This document shows positions 23,168 through 35,557 of a stretch of DNA of 64,000 bases, one piece after another; within the stretch, counting starts at the first letter, position 1, and each line of letters opens with the position of its first letter. A program made the translations under genes and the position numbers. The notes below the pieces were generated by a model. It was not told the origin of the DNA and ran no database searches. It worked only from the letters and a program-made list of their open reading frames with translations. Source of the DNA: Actinomycetota bacterium (GTDB taxonomy: Bacteria > Actinomycetota > Actinomycetes > Nanopelagicales > Nanopelagicaceae); the NCBI GenBank assembly GCA_016870715.1, contig VGAL01000003.1, positions 1 to 64,000 on the forward strand, in the 5' to 3' direction.

Positions 23168-23875
23168 TTATTTCGCACTCTTCTTTGCTGGAGCCTTCTT
23201 TGCCGCTGCCTTCTTTGCTGGAGCCTTCTTTGCCGCAGCCTTCTTGGCTGGAGCCTTCTTTGCCGCAGCCTTCTTGGCTGTCTTCTTTACAGGTGCAGAC
23301 TCTTCAACGCCTTCTGCTGCAACTTCCGCATCTGCCTTTTTTGCACTCTTCTTCACTGGAGCGCTTGAGGCGCGGCTAGCAATTCGATCTGCGATCTTGC
23401 CACGAGCGGCAATTCGATCTGCAACACGAGCGGCAGCGGCTTTCTTCGAGCTTTCGGCCTTAGCAGCACGCTTTGCAATCGCTTCAGCTTGCGAAAGAAC
23501 CTTCTTCTTATCAGGAGTTCCTTCAGCCAAGATCTCGATAATTGCCATATCAGCAGCATCGCCTTTACGAATGCCAATCTTGGTGATTCTGGTGTAGCCA
23601 CCATTTCGCTGGGCAAAGCGTGGACCAATCTCAGTGAAGAGGGTGTGGACTGCGCCTTTTTCGGTGATGACCTTCATAACTCGACGACGAGCAGGGAGAT
23701 CCCCTTTCTTGCCAGCAGTGATCAACTTCTCGACATAAGGGCGAAGACGCTTGGCACGTACGAGAGTTGTTTCGACCTTGCCATGCTTAATTAATTGAGT
23801 AGCGAGAGTTCCCAAAAGTAGGCGCTCGTGCGCTGGGCCACTTCCTAGACGTGGGCCCTTACTTGGCTTTGGCAT
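23168..23875 (-). CDS. rplQ: 50S ribosomal protein L17 with long Lys/Ala/Pro-rich C-terminal tail
   Basis: [53 protein letters not shown]; tail (A)AAKKAPAKK repeated. Confidence 0.97.
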   Translation of the reverse strand: MPKPSKGPRLGSGPAHERLLLGTLATQLIKHGKVETTLVRAKRLRPYVEKLITAGKKGDLPARRRVMKVITEKGAVHTLFTEIGPRFAQRNGGYTRITKIGIRKGDAADMAIIEILAEGTPDKKKVLSQAEAIAKRAAKAESSKKAAAARVADRIAARGKIADRIASRASSAPVKKSAKKADAEVAAEGVEESAPVKKTAKKAAAKKAPAKKAAAKKAPAKKAAAKKAPAKKSAK

Positions 23876-23879
23876 CTAT

Positions 23880-24944
23880 CTACTCTCTTTCTCTCTCTTC
23901 TTCACTTGCGCCACCTTCAACTACTGGTTCAGCCGCATAGAACTCATCGTCACCGAAGTCATCACCATTGTCGTGATATCCAGGATAGAGAGTTGGGTCG
24001 AATCCAATTGGGCTGTCCTTTAGTTGAAGTCCCATGGAGACTAGTTTTGCCTTTACCTCATCGATGGACTTCGAACCAAAGTTGCGGATGTCGAGGAGGT
24101 CGGCCTCGCTTCGTCCTACTAATTCACCAACTGTGTGAATGCCTTCGCGCTTCAAGCAGTTGTATGAGCGAACGGTGAGATCGAGATCCTCGATTGGCAA
24201 TGCAAGATCTGCGGCGAGCGCAGCATCAGTCAAAGAAGGTCCAATTTCGATTCCTTCAGCATCGACATTGAGTTCACGAGCAAGGCCAAAGAGCTCTACG
24301 AGAGTCTTGCCAGCGGATGCGATTGCATCACGGGGACTCATTGAGCGCTTGGTCTCGACATCAAGGACTAAGCGATCAAAGTCAGTGCGCTGTTCGACAC
24401 GAGTAGCTTCGACTTTGTACGTAACCTTGAGTACTGGTGAATAAATCGAGTCGATAGGAATTCGACCAATCTCTTGTCCGGCTTGCTTGTTTTGAATCGC
24501 AGTGACGTAGCCACGACCCCGTTCAACAGTCAATTCCATTTGAACATTTGCCTTCGCATTGAGAATTGCGATGTGCAGCTCAGGGTTATGTACCTCTACT
24601 CCCGCTGGAACTACTACATCAGCACCAGTGATGGTGCCCGCTCCACTTTTACGGATATAGAGCGCAACTGGCTCGTCGTTATCCGATGAAAGGACGAGGT
24701 TCTTGAGGTTAAGGACAATCTCAGTGAGATCTTCCTTGACCCCTTCGAGGGTCGTGAACTCATGAAGAGCTCCTTCGACGCGCGCGCTGGTGACAGCTGC
24801 GCCAGGAATCGAGGAGAGCAAGGTCCGGCGAAGGGAGTTACCCAACGTGTATCCAAAACCTGGCTCCAACGGTTCAATGATGAAACGGGAACGGTATTCA
24901 CTTACGACTTCTTCGGTAAGGATGGGGCGCTGCGCGATTAGCAC
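23880..24944 (-). CDS. rpoA: DNA-directed RNA polymerase alpha subunit
   Basis: [30 protein letters not shown]; alpha-[30 protein letters not shown]. Confidence 0.99.
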   Translation of the reverse strand: MLIAQRPILTEEVVSEYRSRFIIEPLEPGFGYTLGNSLRRTLLSSIPGAAVTSARVEGALHEFTTLEGVKEDLTEIVLNLKNLVLSSDNDEPVALYIRKSGAGTITGADVVVPAGVEVHNPELHIAILNAKANVQMELTVERGRGYVTAIQNKQAGQEIGRIPIDSIYSPVLKVTYKVEATRVEQRTDFDRLVLDVETKRSMSPRDAIASAGKTLVELFGLARELNVDAEGIEIGPSLTDAALAADLALPIEDLDLTVRSYNCLKREGIHTVGELVGRSEADLLDIRNFGSKSIDEVKAKLVSMGLQLKDSPIGFDPTLYPGYHDNGDDFGDDEFYAAEPVVEGGASEEERERE

Positions 24945-24965
24945 TAAAGATCCTCCGTAACTCGT

Positions 24966-24987
24966 GGAGATCCGCTATTTGATCTCC
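24966..24987. other. Perfect 7-bp hairpin in the rpsD-rpoA gap
   Basis: ggagatc-cgctattt-gatctcc. Confidence 0.6.
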
Positions 24988-25044
24988 GCTTACTTACTTC
25001 CCGCACCGCCAGGCCTGACGGCAGGGGTCTTGCTGTACTACTTA

Positions 25045-25671
25045 CTACTTGGAATAGAACTCAACGATGAGCTGCTCTTGTACTTGCGTATCAATCACAG
25101 ATCGCTCAGGGAGTGAATGGACCAAGATTCGCATCTTGGAGCCAACGACTTCGAGCCATGCTGGAACTGAACGCTCGCCAAGTTCGGCACTGGCAACGAT
25201 GAATGGTGTGAGGTCATGTGATGATGGGCGTAGATCGATCACCGATGAAGGAGATACGCGATAAGAAGGAATGTTTACCTTCTGACCATTGACGAGGAAG
25301 TGGCCGTGGCGAACTAACTGTCGGGCCATATCGCGGCTCTTTGCAAAGCCTGCACGGTAGACGATGTTGTCTAGCCGTGACTCGAGGATGCGAAGCAAGT
25401 TCTCACCAGTACGACCAGCAAGGCGATTGGCCTCTTGGTAGTAACCGCGGAACTGCTTTTCGAGTACGCCGTAAATTCGTGCGCACTTCTGCTTCTCGCG
25501 CATCTGAAGCGAGTACTCGCTCTCTTTTGTTCGTCCGCGACCATGCTCACCTGGTGGGTATGGTCGTGATTCGATTGGACATTTTGGACCATCACACTTT
25601 GAGCCCTTCAGGAAGAGCTTTACTTTCTCGCGACGGCAACGCTTGCAATCTGCTCCGGTATAACGAGCCAT
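25045..25671 (-). CDS. rpsD: 30S ribosomal protein S4
   Basis: MARYTGADCKRCRREKVKLFLKG...; S4 domain RQLVRHGHFLVNGQKVNIPSYRV. Confidence 0.98.
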   Translation of the reverse strand: MARYTGADCKRCRREKVKLFLKGSKCDGPKCPIESRPYPPGEHGRGRTKESEYSLQMREKQKCARIYGVLEKQFRGYYQEANRLAGRTGENLLRILESRLDNIVYRAGFAKSRDMARQLVRHGHFLVNGQKVNIPSYRVSPSSVIDLRPSSHDLTPFIVASAELGERSVPAWLEVVGSKMRILVHSLPERSVIDTQVQEQLIVEFYSK

Positions 25672-25689
25672 AGTTCTTCTCCCCTTTCC

Positions 25690-26112
25690 TTAGACTCGAC
25701 GACGCTTCGGTGGACGGCAACCATTATGTGGCGCTGGGGTTACATCAGAGATGGAACCAACTTCTAGGCCAGCAGCCTGTAGGGAACGAATCGCAGTCTC
25801 GCGACCTGATCCAGGACCTTTAACGAAAACATCAACTTTGCGAACGCCATGCTCTTGAGCGCGACGTGCGGCAGCCTCGGCAGCAAGTTGGGCAGCAAAT
25901 GGCGTGGATTTACGTGAACCCTTGTAGCCAACTTGTCCAGATGAAGACCAGGCGATAACGGCACCGGTTGGATCAGTGATGGAGACGATGGTGTTGTTGA
26001 AGGTGCTCTTGATATGAGCTTGTCCAACAGCAACATTCTTCTTCTCTTTCTTACGAATCTTTGCTGCAGGCTTTCCTTTTCCGGAAGCAGCAGCCGCTGG
26101 TTTAGTTGCCAT
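25690..26112 (-). CDS. rpsK: 30S ribosomal protein S11
   Basis: [16 protein letters not shown]... C-terminal [16 protein letters not shown]. Confidence 0.98.
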   Translation of the reverse strand: MATKPAAAASGKGKPAAKIRKKEKKNVAVGQAHIKSTFNNTIVSITDPTGAVIAWSSSGQVGYKGSRKSTPFAAQLAAEAAARRAQEHGVRKVDVFVKGPGSGRETAIRSLQAAGLEVGSISDVTPAPHNGCRPPKRRRV

Positions 26113-26489
26113 TACTTAGTCACCTTCTTCTTGCCTGCGATAGCAACGCGTGGACCCTTACGAGTACGAGCGTTGGTGTGGGTCCGTTGTCCACGCACGG
26201 GTAGACCCTTGCGGTGACGAATTCCTTGGTAGCACTGAATTTCAACCTTGCGGCGAATATCAGATGCGATCTCGCGACGTAGGTCGCCTTCGATTTTGAA
26301 CTTGCTCTCGATGTACTCGCGGAGCTTGATGAGGTCGCTCTCTTCGAGATCTTTGACGCGAGTATTCGGATTGATTCCGGTTGCGGTGAGCGTCTCAAGT
26401 GAACGAGTGCGCCCCACTCCGAATATATACGTGAGTGCGATCTCGACGCGCTTTTCGCGCGGAAGATCCACACCAACTAAACGTGCCAT
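26112..26489 (-). CDS. rpsM: 30S ribosomal protein S13
   Basis: [30 protein letters not shown]... [22 protein letters not shown]. Confidence 0.98.
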   Translation of the reverse strand: MARLVGVDLPREKRVEIALTYIFGVGRTRSLETLTATGINPNTRVKDLEESDLIKLREYIESKFKIEGDLRREIASDIRRKVEIQCYQGIRHRKGLPVRGQRTHTNARTRKGPRVAIAGKKKVTK

Positions 26490-26593
26490 TGTTGGCCTTT
26501 CGATATTCCAGAGGTCCTCCGCAGCGAATTCCTCAGCCTCTGGACCAAGGGTCTGGATCGAAATCCAGTTTCACCACGAGTATGTATTAAGTT

Positions 26594-26707
26594 TTAGCCC
26601 TGTCGTTGCTTGTGACGGAGATTTTCACAGATCACCATAACGCGACCGTTACGACGAATGACTTTGCACTTGTCGCAAATCTTCTTCACGCTTGGTTTGA
26701 CCTTCAT
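26594..26707 (-). CDS. rpmJ: 50S ribosomal protein L36 (C+ type)
   Basis: [37 protein letters not shown], 37 aa; the listed ORF start is too far upstream. Confidence 0.97.
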   Translation of the reverse strand: MKVKPSVKKICDKCKVIRRNGRVMVICENLRHKQRQG

Positions 26708-26741
26708 CTCTCTCCTATTACTTGTTTGCTTATTTACTTGT

Positions 26742-26963
26742 TTACTTATACCGATAAACAATTCGACCTCGGGTGAGGTCATATGGACTTAACTCCACAA
26801 TCACACGATCTTCAGGAAGGATGCGAATGTAGTTCTGTCGCATCTTTCCGCTGATGTGCGCGAGGACTTTGTGCCCGTTCGTGAGTTCAACTCGAAACAT
26901 TGCGTTTGGCAGAGCTTCAGCCACAGTGCCTTCGATTTCGATGGCACCATCTTTTTTAGACAA
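26742..26963 (-). CDS. infA: Translation initiation factor IF-1
   Basis: [51 protein letters not shown]. Confidence 0.98.
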   Translation of the reverse strand: MSKKDGAIEIEGTVAEALPNAMFRVELTNGHKVLAHISGKMRQNYIRILPEDRVIVELSPYDLTRGRIVYRYK

Positions 26964-27055
26964 GCCCTACCTACTCCCATATATCTCGTGCGTACCCAAG
27001 ACCGGCAAGTCTAAGCCAGAATGTCGGATTTCATGAAATCGGGTCTGCTAGAGCC

Positions 27056-27862
27056 TTACAAAATAGCGGGTATTACCCCAAATGGCGCTAGACCTGCAAT
27101 TCCAGAGTCCAGGGCGGTCAAGACCGAGATCTCCCCCGATGGGAGTAGGGCGAAGGTGTGCTCAGTGTGGGCAGCGCGCGAGCCATCGACCGTGGAGACG
27201 GTCCAGTCATCGCTCTCCACCCGAACTTTCTCCGAGCCGCGCATGATCATCGGCTCCACTGCAAGAGCCATTCCTGCGACAAGTTTTGGACCGCGTCCTG
27301 CTGAACCGTAATTGAGCAAATGTGGTTCTTGATGCATCGCGGTACCAATTCCATGTCCACCGTACTCACGAACAATTCCGTAAGCGCCTCGAGAAGTAAT
27401 CGCCTTTTCGATGGCGCTACTTAAATCTGTGAGGCGACCACCAACTTTTGCTGCTGCAATCCCAGCCCACATCGAATATTCGCAATCATCAATCATTTTT
27501 TGATCTTCTGGCGAAATTTCACCAACGGCGAGTGAGATTGCGCTATCGCCATGCCAACCATCAACAACCGCACCACAATCAATCGAAATGACATCTCCCT
27601 CATGCAATACCAACTCGCCAGGTATTCCGTGGACCACTTGGCTATTAACTGATGTACAAATCGTCGCGGGATAACCGTGATAACCGAGAAACGAAGGGGT
27701 GCCGCCATTCTTCGTGATGAAGTTATGGGCGATGAGATCAAGGTCTTTCGTCATCAAGCCAGGTCGAATTACTTCACGCAATCGCTCAAGTGTCTGACAT
27801 ACAAGAACACCTGCTTTACGCATCTTTTTAATTTCATCGATACTTTTGATTTCAATAGCCAT
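27056..27862 (-). CDS. map: Methionine aminopeptidase, type I
   Basis: [63 protein letters not shown]. Confidence 0.97.
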   Translation of the reverse strand: MAIEIKSIDEIKKMRKAGVLVCQTLERLREVIRPGLMTKDLDLIAHNFITKNGGTPSFLGYHGYPATICTSVNSQVVHGIPGELVLHEGDVISIDCGAVVDGWHGDSAISLAVGEISPEDQKMIDDCEYSMWAGIAAAKVGGRLTDLSSAIEKAITSRGAYGIVREYGGHGIGTAMHQEPHLLNYGSAGRGPKLVAGMALAVEPMIMRGSEKVRVESDDWTVSTVDGSRAAHTEHTFALLPSGEISVLTALDSGIAGLAPFGVIPAIL

Positions 27863-28427
27863 AGTTATCCCTGAGCTCGCGGGTAAGCGCAGCGATTGCT
27901 CGTTGCGTGACTTCAGCTACTGCACCGAGGCCATTGATGGAACGTAAGATTCCAGCATTGTGATAGTAAGAGATTATGGGTGCTGTCTGCTCCGCATAGA
28001 CCTTGAGACGATGTCGAATTACCTCTTCGCTATCGTCAGAGCGACCGCGCGCTAGTAGGCGGGTGACAATCTCATCTTCATCTGCCTGCATTTCAAGAAC
28101 CACATCAAGCGGAGTATTTATCTCGCGCAAAATCTCATCGAGAGCAGCTGCCTGACCGGTGGTCCGTGGGTAACCATCGAGCAGGAAGCCTGTTGCGACA
28201 TCACCTTGTTGCAGGCGATCTTTTACCATCGCCGTCGTTAGCGAATCTGGCACAAGGTCGCCTTTATCCATGTACCCCTTAGCTTCTAATCCAAGTGGCG
28301 TACCCGCAGAGAGGTTGGCACGAAAGATATCTCCGGTAGAGATGTGCGGAATAGCAAAGTGTGCAGAGATGAACTCAGCTTGCGTTCCCTTACCTGCTCC
28401 CGGCGGACCGACGAGTACTAGACGCAT
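27852..28427 (-). CDS. adk: Adenylate kinase (short-LID form)
   Basis: [38 protein letters not shown]. Confidence 0.97.
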   Translation of the reverse strand: MRLVLVGPPGAGKGTQAEFISAHFAIPHISTGDIFRANLSAGTPLGLEAKGYMDKGDLVPDSLTTAMVKDRLQQGDVATGFLLDGYPRTTGQAAALDEILREINTPLDVVLEMQADEDEIVTRLLARGRSDDSEEVIRHRLKVYAEQTAPIISYYHNAGILRSINGLGAVAEVTQRAIAALTRELRDNYGY

Positions 28428-29722
28428 TAGCGCAAGAAGCCTTCGTATGACCTCTGTTGTAATTGGCTCTCGATCTGCTTTGCGGTATCAAGACCAACTC
28501 CCACAACGATCAAAATTGCGGTACCGCCAAATGGGAAGTTCTGAGTCGCACCGAAGAGCACAAGAGCGATAATCGGAATGATCGAAACCAAGCCGAGATA
28601 GAGCGAACCTGGGGCGGTTATTCGCGAGAGTACGTACTGCAAGTACTCGGCAGTTGGACGTCCAGCGCGAATACCTGGGATGAAGCCACCATACTTCTTC
28701 ATATTGTCTGCAACCTCTTCTGGATTGAAGGTGATAGAGACATAGAAATAGGTGAAGAAGATGATCATCAAGAAGTATGACGCGATATAGATTGGATGAT
28801 CGCCAGTAACAAAATTACTTTGAATCCAGACCACCCATGCAGCCTTGCTATTGGTGAGGTTTGCTACAAGAGATGGAATGTAGAGCAAGGATGAGGCGAA
28901 GATGACAGGGATAACGCCAGCCTGGTTGACCTTGATTGGAATATAAGTACTCGCACCACCGTAAGAACGGCTACCCACCTGTCGCTTTGCATATTGGACA
29001 GGAATTCGACGTTGCGCCTGTTCTACGAAGACAACCGCAGCAACAATCAATAATCCCAGCGCCAACACCACGAGGAAGGTGAACAGACCCTTGGAGAGAC
29101 GAATGCTCCACAACTGACCTGGGAATGTTGCAGCAATCGAGGTGAAGATGAGGATGGACATTCCATTACCTACGCCGCGATCGGTGATTAATTCACCAAG
29201 CCACATAACAACTGATGTTCCAGCGGTCATAACTACAACCATGGTGATGATGCGCGACCAGGAAGTATCAGGAATGATTGCCTCGTTACATCCACTGAAA
29301 AGTCGCCCTGGGGTCCGTGCAACAGCAACGAGCCCTGATGATTGCAAGATTGCAAGGCCAATGGTGAGGTAACGGGTGTACTGAGTCAGTTTTGCCGTTC
29401 CTGATTGTCCCTCTTTCTTCAGCGCTTCAAAGCGAGGAATCACAACGGTAAGAAGCTGGACGATAATCGATGCGGTGATGTAAGGCATGATGCCAAGTGC
29501 GAAAACGCTCAGTTGAAGAAGCGCTCCACCGCTAAAGAGGTTAATCAGCCCAAAGAGTCCGCCAGACTCGACAGCAGCAAGGCACTTCTGCACATTCTCA
29601 TAGGAAACCCCCGGAGTAGGAATGACAGAGCCAAAACGGAAGAGCGCCATGATCGAGAGAGTGAAGAAAATTTTGCGTCGAAGATCTGGCGTCTTAAACG
29701 CCTTTCCGAATGCTGCAAGCAT
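28427..29722 (-). CDS. secY: Preprotein translocase subunit SecY
   Basis: Multi-[69 protein letters not shown]. Confidence 0.98.
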   Translation of the reverse strand: MLAAFGKAFKTPDLRRKIFFTLSIMALFRFGSVIPTPGVSYENVQKCLAAVESGGLFGLINLFSGGALLQLSVFALGIMPYITASIIVQLLTVVIPRFEALKKEGQSGTAKLTQYTRYLTIGLAILQSSGLVAVARTPGRLFSGCNEAIIPDTSWSRIITMVVVMTAGTSVVMWLGELITDRGVGNGMSILIFTSIAATFPGQLWSIRLSKGLFTFLVVLALGLLIVAAVVFVEQAQRRIPVQYAKRQVGSRSYGGASTYIPIKVNQAGVIPVIFASSLLYIPSLVANLTNSKAAWVVWIQSNFVTGDHPIYIASYFLMIIFFTYFYVSITFNPEEVADNMKKYGGFIPGIRAGRPTAEYLQYVLSRITAPGSLYLGLVSIIPIIALVLFGATQNFPFGGTAILIVVGVGLDTAKQIESQLQQRSYEGFLR

Positions 29723-29759
29723 CTCTACTCCTCTCGAAAGCTCTCGTAATTACGATTAA

Positions 29760-30200
29760 TTAGAGAGCGTTGATCTTTCCGCCAGCGGCAGCGATCTTCT
29801 CTTGCGCGCTCGATGAGAACGCATGAGCAGTCACCGTTAGCGCTACTGAAATCTCGCCATTCCCAAGAATCTTGATGGGCAATCCCTTGCGAGCAGCACC
29901 AGCAGCGACAATCTCATTAACGCCAACTGAGCCGCCTTTTGGAAAGAGCGCATTGAGCGTTGCTACGTTAACTGCTTGGTATTCAACTCGCTCAGGATTC
30001 TTAAATCCTCGGAGCTTAGGTAGTCGCATATGGAGCGGCATCTGACCACCCTCGAAACCTGCGCGAACAGTATTTCGAGCATGAGTTCCCTTGCCGCCAC
30101 GACCTGAAGTTTTACCCTTCGAGGCTTCACCGCGACCCTTACGAGTCTTTGCCTTCTTAGCACCTGGTGCTGGGCGAAGATGATGCATCTTTAGCGTCAT
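29760..30200 (-). CDS. rplO: 50S ribosomal protein L15
   Basis: [37 protein letters not shown]. Confidence 0.97.
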   Translation of the reverse strand: MTLKMHHLRPAPGAKKAKTRKGRGEASKGKTSGRGGKGTHARNTVRAGFEGGQMPLHMRLPKLRGFKNPERVEYQAVNVATLNALFPKGGSVGVNEIVAAGAARKGLPIKILGNGEISVALTVTAHAFSSSAQEKIAAAGGKINAL

Positions 30201-30202
30201 TA

Positions 30203-30385
30203 TTACTCGACCTCCTCAACGCGAATGAGATGGCGCACTGCATGCACCATGCCACGGATCTCCGGACGATCTTCTTTGACAACGACATCACCAATTCGCT
30301 TCAGCCCGAGCGAACGGAGTGTTTCGCGTTGCTCTGGACGTCCGCCAACCTTGGAACGAAGTTGGGTTACTTTAAGTCGACCCAT
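30203..30385 (-). CDS. rpmD: 50S ribosomal protein L30
   Basis: [36 protein letters not shown]. Confidence 0.97.
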   Translation of the reverse strand: MGRLKVTQLRSKVGGRPEQRETLRSLGLKRIGDVVVKEDRPEIRGMVHAVRHLIRVEEVE

Positions 30386-31029
30386 TACGCACCTACCGAT
30401 GTATGTGAGTGTGCGCCAGCAGGATTTGCATTCATCGCACGACGAAGCGCGGCGGGTGCAACCTTCTCAAGTGGAAGACCGCGACGAGCAGCGATTGCGG
30501 ATGGATGCTCAAGTTGCTTAAGCGCTGCAACTGTTGCGTGAACCATATTGATGGCATTGCTTGAGCCAAGTGATTTACTCAAGACATCGTGGATTCCAGC
30601 GCACTCAAGTACGGCACGGACTGGTCCACCTGCGATAACTCCAGTTCCTGGGCTTGCTGGGCGAAGTAGGACAACGCCAGCTGCAGCCTCACCTTGAACT
30701 GGGTGTGGAATTGTTGCTTGAATCATCGACACTTTGAAGAAGCTCTTCTTCGCCTCTTCGACAGCTTTTGCGATTGCAGCAGGAACTTCCTTTGCCTTGC
30801 CGTAACCGACGCCAACTGTTCCCTTGCCATCGCCAACGACTACAAGAGCGGTAAAGGAGAATCGACGTCCACCCTTTACTACTTTGGAGACGCGGTTGAT
30901 GAAGACCACGCGCTCCATGTATTGGCTCTTCTCAGCGCCATCGCGGCCACCTTCGCGGCCACCACGATCACGACCAGCGCGTTCGCGAGCGCCCTTCTCG
31001 TTCCGATCAGTAACTTTTTCAGCAGCCAT
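30385..31029 (-). CDS. rpsE: 30S ribosomal protein S5
   Basis: [45 protein letters not shown]. Confidence 0.98.
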   Translation of the reverse strand: MAAEKVTDRNEKGARERAGRDRGGREGGRDGAEKSQYMERVVFINRVSKVVKGGRRFSFTALVVVGDGKGTVGVGYGKAKEVPAAIAKAVEEAKKSFFKVSMIQATIPHPVQGEAAAGVVLLRPASPGTGVIAGGPVRAVLECAGIHDVLSKSLGSSNAINMVHATVAALKQLEHPSAIAARRGLPLEKVAPAALRRAMNANPAGAHSHTSVGA

Positions 31030-31412
31030 TAGAAGTCCAATCCATTCTCGCGTGCACCCTCGGCGAGAGCGGCAACTCGACCATGAAACTTATTGCCAGA
31101 ACGATCAAAGACCACACTGGTGATGCCAGCGCTCTTTGCTCGTTGCGCCACTAGTGCGCCAACTGCTCGAGCCTTGCGGGTCTTGTCGTCATTCTGGTTA
31201 CGGATATCTGCTTCCATTGTCGATGCAGATGCCAAAGTCTTGCTCGCAGAATCATCAACAATCTGAGCGACGATATGGCGAGCAGAACGGGTGACAACTA
31301 GTCGAGGACGTGCAGCAGTTCCGACAACTTTCTTGCGGACTCGGAAATGGCGGCGCTTACGTGCAACCTGTGCAGATCCTTTACGGACTCTGACGCTTAC
31401 TTGTTGCGACAT
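31029..31412 (-). CDS. rplR: 50S ribosomal protein L18
   Basis: [34 protein letters not shown]... [28 protein letters not shown]. Confidence 0.98.
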   Translation of the reverse strand: MSQQVSVRVRKGSAQVARKRRHFRVRKKVVGTAARPRLVVTRSARHIVAQIVDDSASKTLASASTMEADIRNQNDDKTRKARAVGALVAQRAKSAGITSVVFDRSGNKFHGRVAALAEGARENGLDF

Positions 31413-31954
31413 TATTTCTTACCTGCCTTTCCTTGCTTGCGGCGTACCTTCTCATCGGCATAGCGAACGCCTTTACCTTTATATGGCTCAGGCTTGCGGA
31501 TCTTGCGAATATTCGCAGCGACCTCACCGACGAGTTGCTTATCAATACCTTGGACCGAGAAGTTGGTCTGGCTCTCGACTGCGAACGAGATTCCCTCTGG
31601 TGCAGGTACAAGAACCGGATGGCTGAAGCCAAGGGCGAACTCAAGATCTTTACCCTTTGCAGCGACGCGGTATCCAACACCAACTAATTCCAATTTCTTC
31701 TCATAACCCTTGGTTACTCCTTCGATCATGTTCGCAACTAAAGTGCGAGAAAGACCATGGAGGGTACGGCTATTTCGCTCATCATCCGGGCGCGTGAAAA
31801 CAAGAGTGCTCTCACCCTCTTTGGCGATGGTGATAGGCGCAGCAACGGTGAGTGAAAGTGTTCCCTTTGGACCCTTAACAAAGACTTCCTGTCCATTGAG
31901 GGTGACTTCGACTCCCTTAGGAAGTTCGATTGGTTTCTTACCGATACGTGACAT
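31412..31954 (-). CDS. rplF: 50S ribosomal protein L6
   Basis: [21 protein letters not shown]... [26 protein letters not shown]. Confidence 0.98.
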   Translation of the reverse strand: MSRIGKKPIELPKGVEVTLNGQEVFVKGPKGTLSLTVAAPITIAKEGESTLVFTRPDDERNSRTLHGLSRTLVANMIEGVTKGYEKKLELVGVGYRVAAKGKDLEFALGFSHPVLVPAPEGISFAVESQTNFSVQGIDKQLVGEVAANIRKIRKPEPYKGKGVRYADEKVRRKQGKAGKK

Positions 31955-31960
31955 GTCAGA

Positions 31961-32365
31961 TCACCATACGTAGGCGAGAACTTCTCCGCCTACTCCTTGC
32001 TTGCCAGCTTGCTTATCAGTAAGCAATCCGGATGAGGTGGAAATGATCGCAACGCCAAGACCGCCGAGAACTCGTGGCAGCGCTGTGGACTTCGCGTAAA
32101 CGCGAAGACCGGGCTTGCTTACCCGGCGAACGCCAGCGATGGAACGCTCGCGATTGGGGCCATATTTCAAAGTAACGGTGAGCGTCTTGCCAACGCCAAA
32201 TGGGTTTTGATCGACCTTGTAGGCGGCGATGTAACCCTCCTGCTGCAAGATTGCGGCGATACGCGACTTCACAGTGGAAGATGGCATCGTCACGCTCTCA
32301 TGGTGAGCAGTATTGGCGTTGCGGATACGCGTCAACATATCTGCAATCGGATCTGTCATTGTCAT
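31961..32365 (-). CDS. rpsH: 30S ribosomal protein S8
   Basis: [44 protein letters not shown]. Confidence 0.98.
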   Translation of the reverse strand: MTMTDPIADMLTRIRNANTAHHESVTMPSSTVKSRIAAILQQEGYIAAYKVDQNPFGVGKTLTVTLKYGPNRERSIAGVRRVSKPGLRVYAKSTALPRVLGGLGVAIISTSSGLLTDKQAGKQGVGGEVLAYVW

Positions 32366-32436
32366 AAGTGGCTCTACCTAGAACCTTTCTCGTAGCGGTA
32401 TCACTGGCTTGTTCCAGTGACCTACTCCGTAGTTAG

Positions 32437-32622
32437 TTACCAACTTGCTTTCGTGATACCTGGAAGTTCACCGCGGTGCGCCATTTCACGGAAACAGACG
32501 CGGCAAATACCAAACTTCTGGAAGACAGCGCGGGCACGGCCACAACGCTGGCAGCGGGTGTAACCCCGAACTTTGAACTTAGGCTTACGGCTCGCCTTAA
32601 TCTTCAACGATGTCTTTGCCAT
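32437..32622 (-). CDS. rpsN: 30S ribosomal protein S14 type Z
   Basis: 61 aa; [45 protein letters not shown], CxxC...CxxC. Confidence 0.98.
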   Translation of the reverse strand: MAKTSLKIKASRKPKFKVRGYTRCQRCGRARAVFQKFGICRVCFREMAHRGELPGITKASW

Positions 32623-32625
32623 TTT

Positions 32626-33183
32626 TTAGTTCTCCTTGAATGGGAAGCCAAGCATCTTCAAGAGTGCACGTCCTTCCACATCGTTCTTAGCGGTGGTTAC
32701 AACGGTGATGTCCATACCGCGAGTGCGGTCGACTTTGTCCTGTTCGATCTCAGGGAAGACAACCTGCTCGGTAAGGCCAAAGGTGTAATTGCCATTTCCA
32801 TCGAATTGCTTCGGTGAGAGTCCGCGGAAGTCACGGATACGTGGCAACGAGATAGACAGAAGTCGATCGCAGAATTCCCACATACGATCGCCGCGAAGGG
32901 TGGTGTGAGCACCAATCGGCATATTCTCACGTAATTTAAATTGAGCGATGGACTTCTTGGAGCGAGTTACTTGTGGTCGTTGACCAGTAATCGCAGCGAG
33001 GTCACGAATCGCGCCTTCGATTAATTTCGAATCGCGCGCCGCTTCACCAACACCCATGTTCACAACGATCTTGACCAGGGTAGGCACTTCCATCACATTG
33101 GAATAATTAAATTCCTTCTGCATCGCTGGGACGACTTCAGAGCGATAACGCGCCTTCAGGCGAGCTTGAGTAGCTGTGCTCAT
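32626..33183 (-). CDS. rplE: 50S ribosomal protein L5
   Basis: [51 protein letters not shown]. Confidence 0.98.
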   Translation of the reverse strand: MSTATQARLKARYRSEVVPAMQKEFNYSNVMEVPTLVKIVVNMGVGEAARDSKLIEGAIRDLAAITGQRPQVTRSKKSIAQFKLRENMPIGAHTTLRGDRMWEFCDRLLSISLPRIRDFRGLSPKQFDGNGNYTFGLTEQVVFPEIEQDKVDRTRGMDITVVTTAKNDVEGRALLKMLGFPFKEN

Positions 33184-33500
33184 TTGATGTCCTTTCCGGA
33201 GCGGCGTGAGATGCGAACATTCTTACCCTTGTCATCTTTGCGAGCACCAAGACGTGTTGCCTTGCCGTCGTCATCGATGATCATCACATTGGAGATGTGA
33301 ATTGAGGCTTCAGTGGTGATAATTCCACCAGTCTTCACACCGCGCTCGGTTGTGTCGACCTTGGTGTGCTTGAGGACGCGATTAACACCTTCAACTACGA
33401 CGCGATCTTTGTCGCGAAGCACTTGAATCACTGTTCCCTTAACGCCCTTATCTTTGCCAGCAATCACCTGGACGGTGTCACCTTTACGAATCTTCGCCAT
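33180..33500 (-). CDS. rplX: 50S ribosomal protein L24
   Basis: [40 protein letters not shown]. Confidence 0.98.
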   Translation of the reverse strand: MAKIRKGDTVQVIAGKDKGVKGTVIQVLRDKDRVVVEGVNRVLKHTKVDTTERGVKTGGIITTEASIHISNVMIIDDDGKATRLGARKDDKGKNVRISRRSGKDIK

Positions 33501-33503
33501 GGT

Positions 33504-33872
33504 TTACAACACCTCCGGAGCAAGTGAAATGATTTTCATAAATTTCTTATCGCGGAGTTCACGAGCGACTGGTCCGAAGATACGAGTACCGCGTGGTTCG
33601 CCATCAGTCTTCAAGATGACAGCGGCGTTCTCGTCGAAACGGATGTATGAACCGTCGGCACGACGATTCTCCTTTGTCGTTCGAACGATTACCGCTTTAA
33701 CGACCTCACCCTTCTTCACTTGGCCACCAGGAATCGCATCCTTGACCGAGCAGACGATGATGTCGCCAATTCCGGCGTAGCGACGTCCGGTACCACCGAG
33801 CACGCGAATGCAGAGGAGCTCTTTAGCACCAGTGTTGTCAGCGACGCGAAGTCGCGACTCTTGTTGGATCAT
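33504..33872 (-). CDS. rplN: 50S ribosomal protein L14
   Basis: [40 protein letters not shown]. Confidence 0.98.
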   Translation of the reverse strand: MIQQESRLRVADNTGAKELLCIRVLGGTGRRYAGIGDIIVCSVKDAIPGGQVKKGEVVKAVIVRTTKENRRADGSYIRFDENAAVILKTDGEPRGTRIFGPVARELRDKKFMKIISLAPEVL

Positions 33873-33886
33873 GGCTATCTCTCCTG

Positions 33887-34156
33887 TTACTTCGCTTTTT
33901 CAAGAATTTGCACTACGCGCCAACGCTTTGTGGCAGAGAGTGGTCGGGTCTCAGCGATGAGAACACGATCTCCTATCCCACATTGGTTGGTCTCGTCGTG
34001 CGCCTTCAACTTATTGGCACGGCTCATAACTTTTCCGTAGAGAGCATGCTTGACGCGATCTTCTACTAGGACAGTGACGGTTTTATCCATCTTGTCGCTA
34101 GTGACTATCCCCTCGCGGGTCTTGCGAAAACCACGAGCTTCTGTGTTATTGGTCAT
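33887..34156 (-). CDS. rpsQ: 30S ribosomal protein S17
   Basis: [48 protein letters not shown]. Confidence 0.98.
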   Translation of the reverse strand: MTNNTEARGFRKTREGIVTSDKMDKTVTVLVEDRVKHALYGKVMSRANKLKAHDETNQCGIGDRVLIAETRPLSATKRWRVVQILEKAK

Positions 34157-34368
34157 GCAGCACCTCCAATACCTAGTTCACGTTCACGAATGATTGTGTA
34201 AAGCTGGGCAATCTCTTTCCGTACTGCTGAAAGGCGGCCGTGGCTCTCGAGTTGACCAGTTGCTGCTTGAAAGCGAAGATTAAAAAGTTCTTCCTTACTC
34301 TCACGTAGTTTGGTCTCGAGCTCATCGACAGAGAGAGCGCGAAGTTCATCAATCTTTGGATTTGCCAT
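34153..34368 (-). CDS. rpmC: 50S ribosomal protein L29
   Basis: [59 protein letters not shown]. Confidence 0.98.
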   Translation of the reverse strand: MANPKIDELRALSVDELETKLRESKEELFNLRFQAATGQLESHGRLSAVRKEIAQLYTIIRERELGIGGAA

Positions 34369-34370
34369 TC

Positions 34371-34784
34371 TTACGCCTCCTCACGTCGGACGATGCGACA
34401 CTTCATCGGCAACTTATGCATTGCACGAGTCATCGCTTGTGTTGCAATCTCTTCAGTAACGCCCGAAATCTCAAACATCACGCGACCGGGCTTAACATTT
34501 GCAATCCACCATTCTGGTGAACCCTTACCAGAACCCATACGAGTCTCAGCAGGTTTCTTGGTCAATGGGATATCGGGATAAATGTTGATCCACACCTTGC
34601 CGCCACGCTTTACATAACGAGTCATCGCAATACGCGCTGCTTCGATTTGGCGGTTAGTGACATACGCGGGAGCAAGCGCCTGAATACCAAAGTCACCGAA
34701 GTTCACAGTGGTTCCGCCCTTTGATGCGCCAGAGCGCGAAGGGTGGTGCGGCTTACGGAATTTAACTTTACGAGGAACCAACAT
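34371..34784 (-). CDS. rplP: 50S ribosomal protein L16
   Basis: [37 protein letters not shown]. Confidence 0.98.
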   Translation of the reverse strand: MLVPRKVKFRKPHHPSRSGASKGGTTVNFGDFGIQALAPAYVTNRQIEAARIAMTRYVKRGGKVWINIYPDIPLTKKPAETRMGSGKGSPEWWIANVKPGRVMFEISGVTEEIATQAMTRAMHKLPMKCRIVRREEA

Positions 34785-35557
34785 TAGGCCTGCCCTCCCT
34801 CAGTCGCGCTATTTGCGCCAGCATCTTCAGCAGGTGCACCCAAAGTCGCTACTGGAGCGACATTGGCAGTTGCACGGCGATGGCTACGGGTTGTTGCACC
34901 AGCAAGAGCTGCTGCTTCACGCTCAGAGCGTGATTCAACGATGTCGCCCTTGTAGATCCATACCTTCACACCAATGCGACCGAAAGTGGTCTTTGCCTCG
35001 TAGAAGCCGTAGTCGATATCGGCACGAAGTGTATGGAGTGGGACGCGACCTTCACGATAGAACTCAGAACGTGACATTTCAGCGCCACCAAGTCGACCGT
35101 TGCACTGTACGCGGATTCCCTTTGCACCAGACTTCAACGCAGTCTGCATCGACTTACGCATCGCGCGACGGAAGGAGACGCGACTTGCAAGTTGCTCAGC
35201 AACTCCTTGTGCTACCAATTGAGCATCAGTCTCTGGACTCTTCACCTCGAGGATGTTGAGTTGAACCTGCTTGCCAGTGAGCTTCTCTAAATCTTGACGA
35301 AGACGATCAGCTTCAGCACCGCGACGACCAATGACGATGCCAGGGCGTGCGGTGTAGATATCGATACGTACTCGTTCACGAGTGCGTTCAATCTCTACGC
35401 GAGAGATACCAGCGCGCTCCATACCTGTATCGAGCATGCGGCGAATAGCAATATCTTCCTTTACATAATCCTTGTAAAGCTTGTCGGTATACCAACGTGA
35501 TTTGAATTCAGTGGTTACGCCTAAACGGAAACCATGTGGATTGATTTTCTGTCCCAT
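34784..35557 (-). CDS. rpsC: 30S ribosomal protein S3
   Basis: [25 protein letters not shown]... KH domain [24 protein letters not shown]. Confidence 0.98.
   Translation of the reverse strand: MGQKINPHGFRLGVTTEFKSRWYTDKLYKDYVKEDIAIRRMLDTGMERAGISRVEIERTRERVRIDIYTARPGIVIGRRGAEADRLRQDLEKLTGKQVQLNILEVKSPETDAQLVAQGVAEQLASRVSFRRAMRKSMQTALKSGAKGIRVQCNGRLGGAEMSRSEFYREGRVPLHTLRADIDYGFYEAKTTFGRIGVKVWIYKGDIVESRSEREAAALAGATTRSHRRATANVAPVATLGAPAEDAGANSATEGGQA

Noticed and set aside
23168-23290. Repetitive DNA at the rplQ 3' end as an intergenic repeat element
   Set aside because: Entirely coding, in frame with L17; explained by the AAKKAPAKK protein repeat.
34708-35259. Plus-strand 183-aa ORF antisense to rpsC/rplP
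   Set aside because: His/Gln/Ser-rich shadow ORF opposite highly conserved ribosomal genes.
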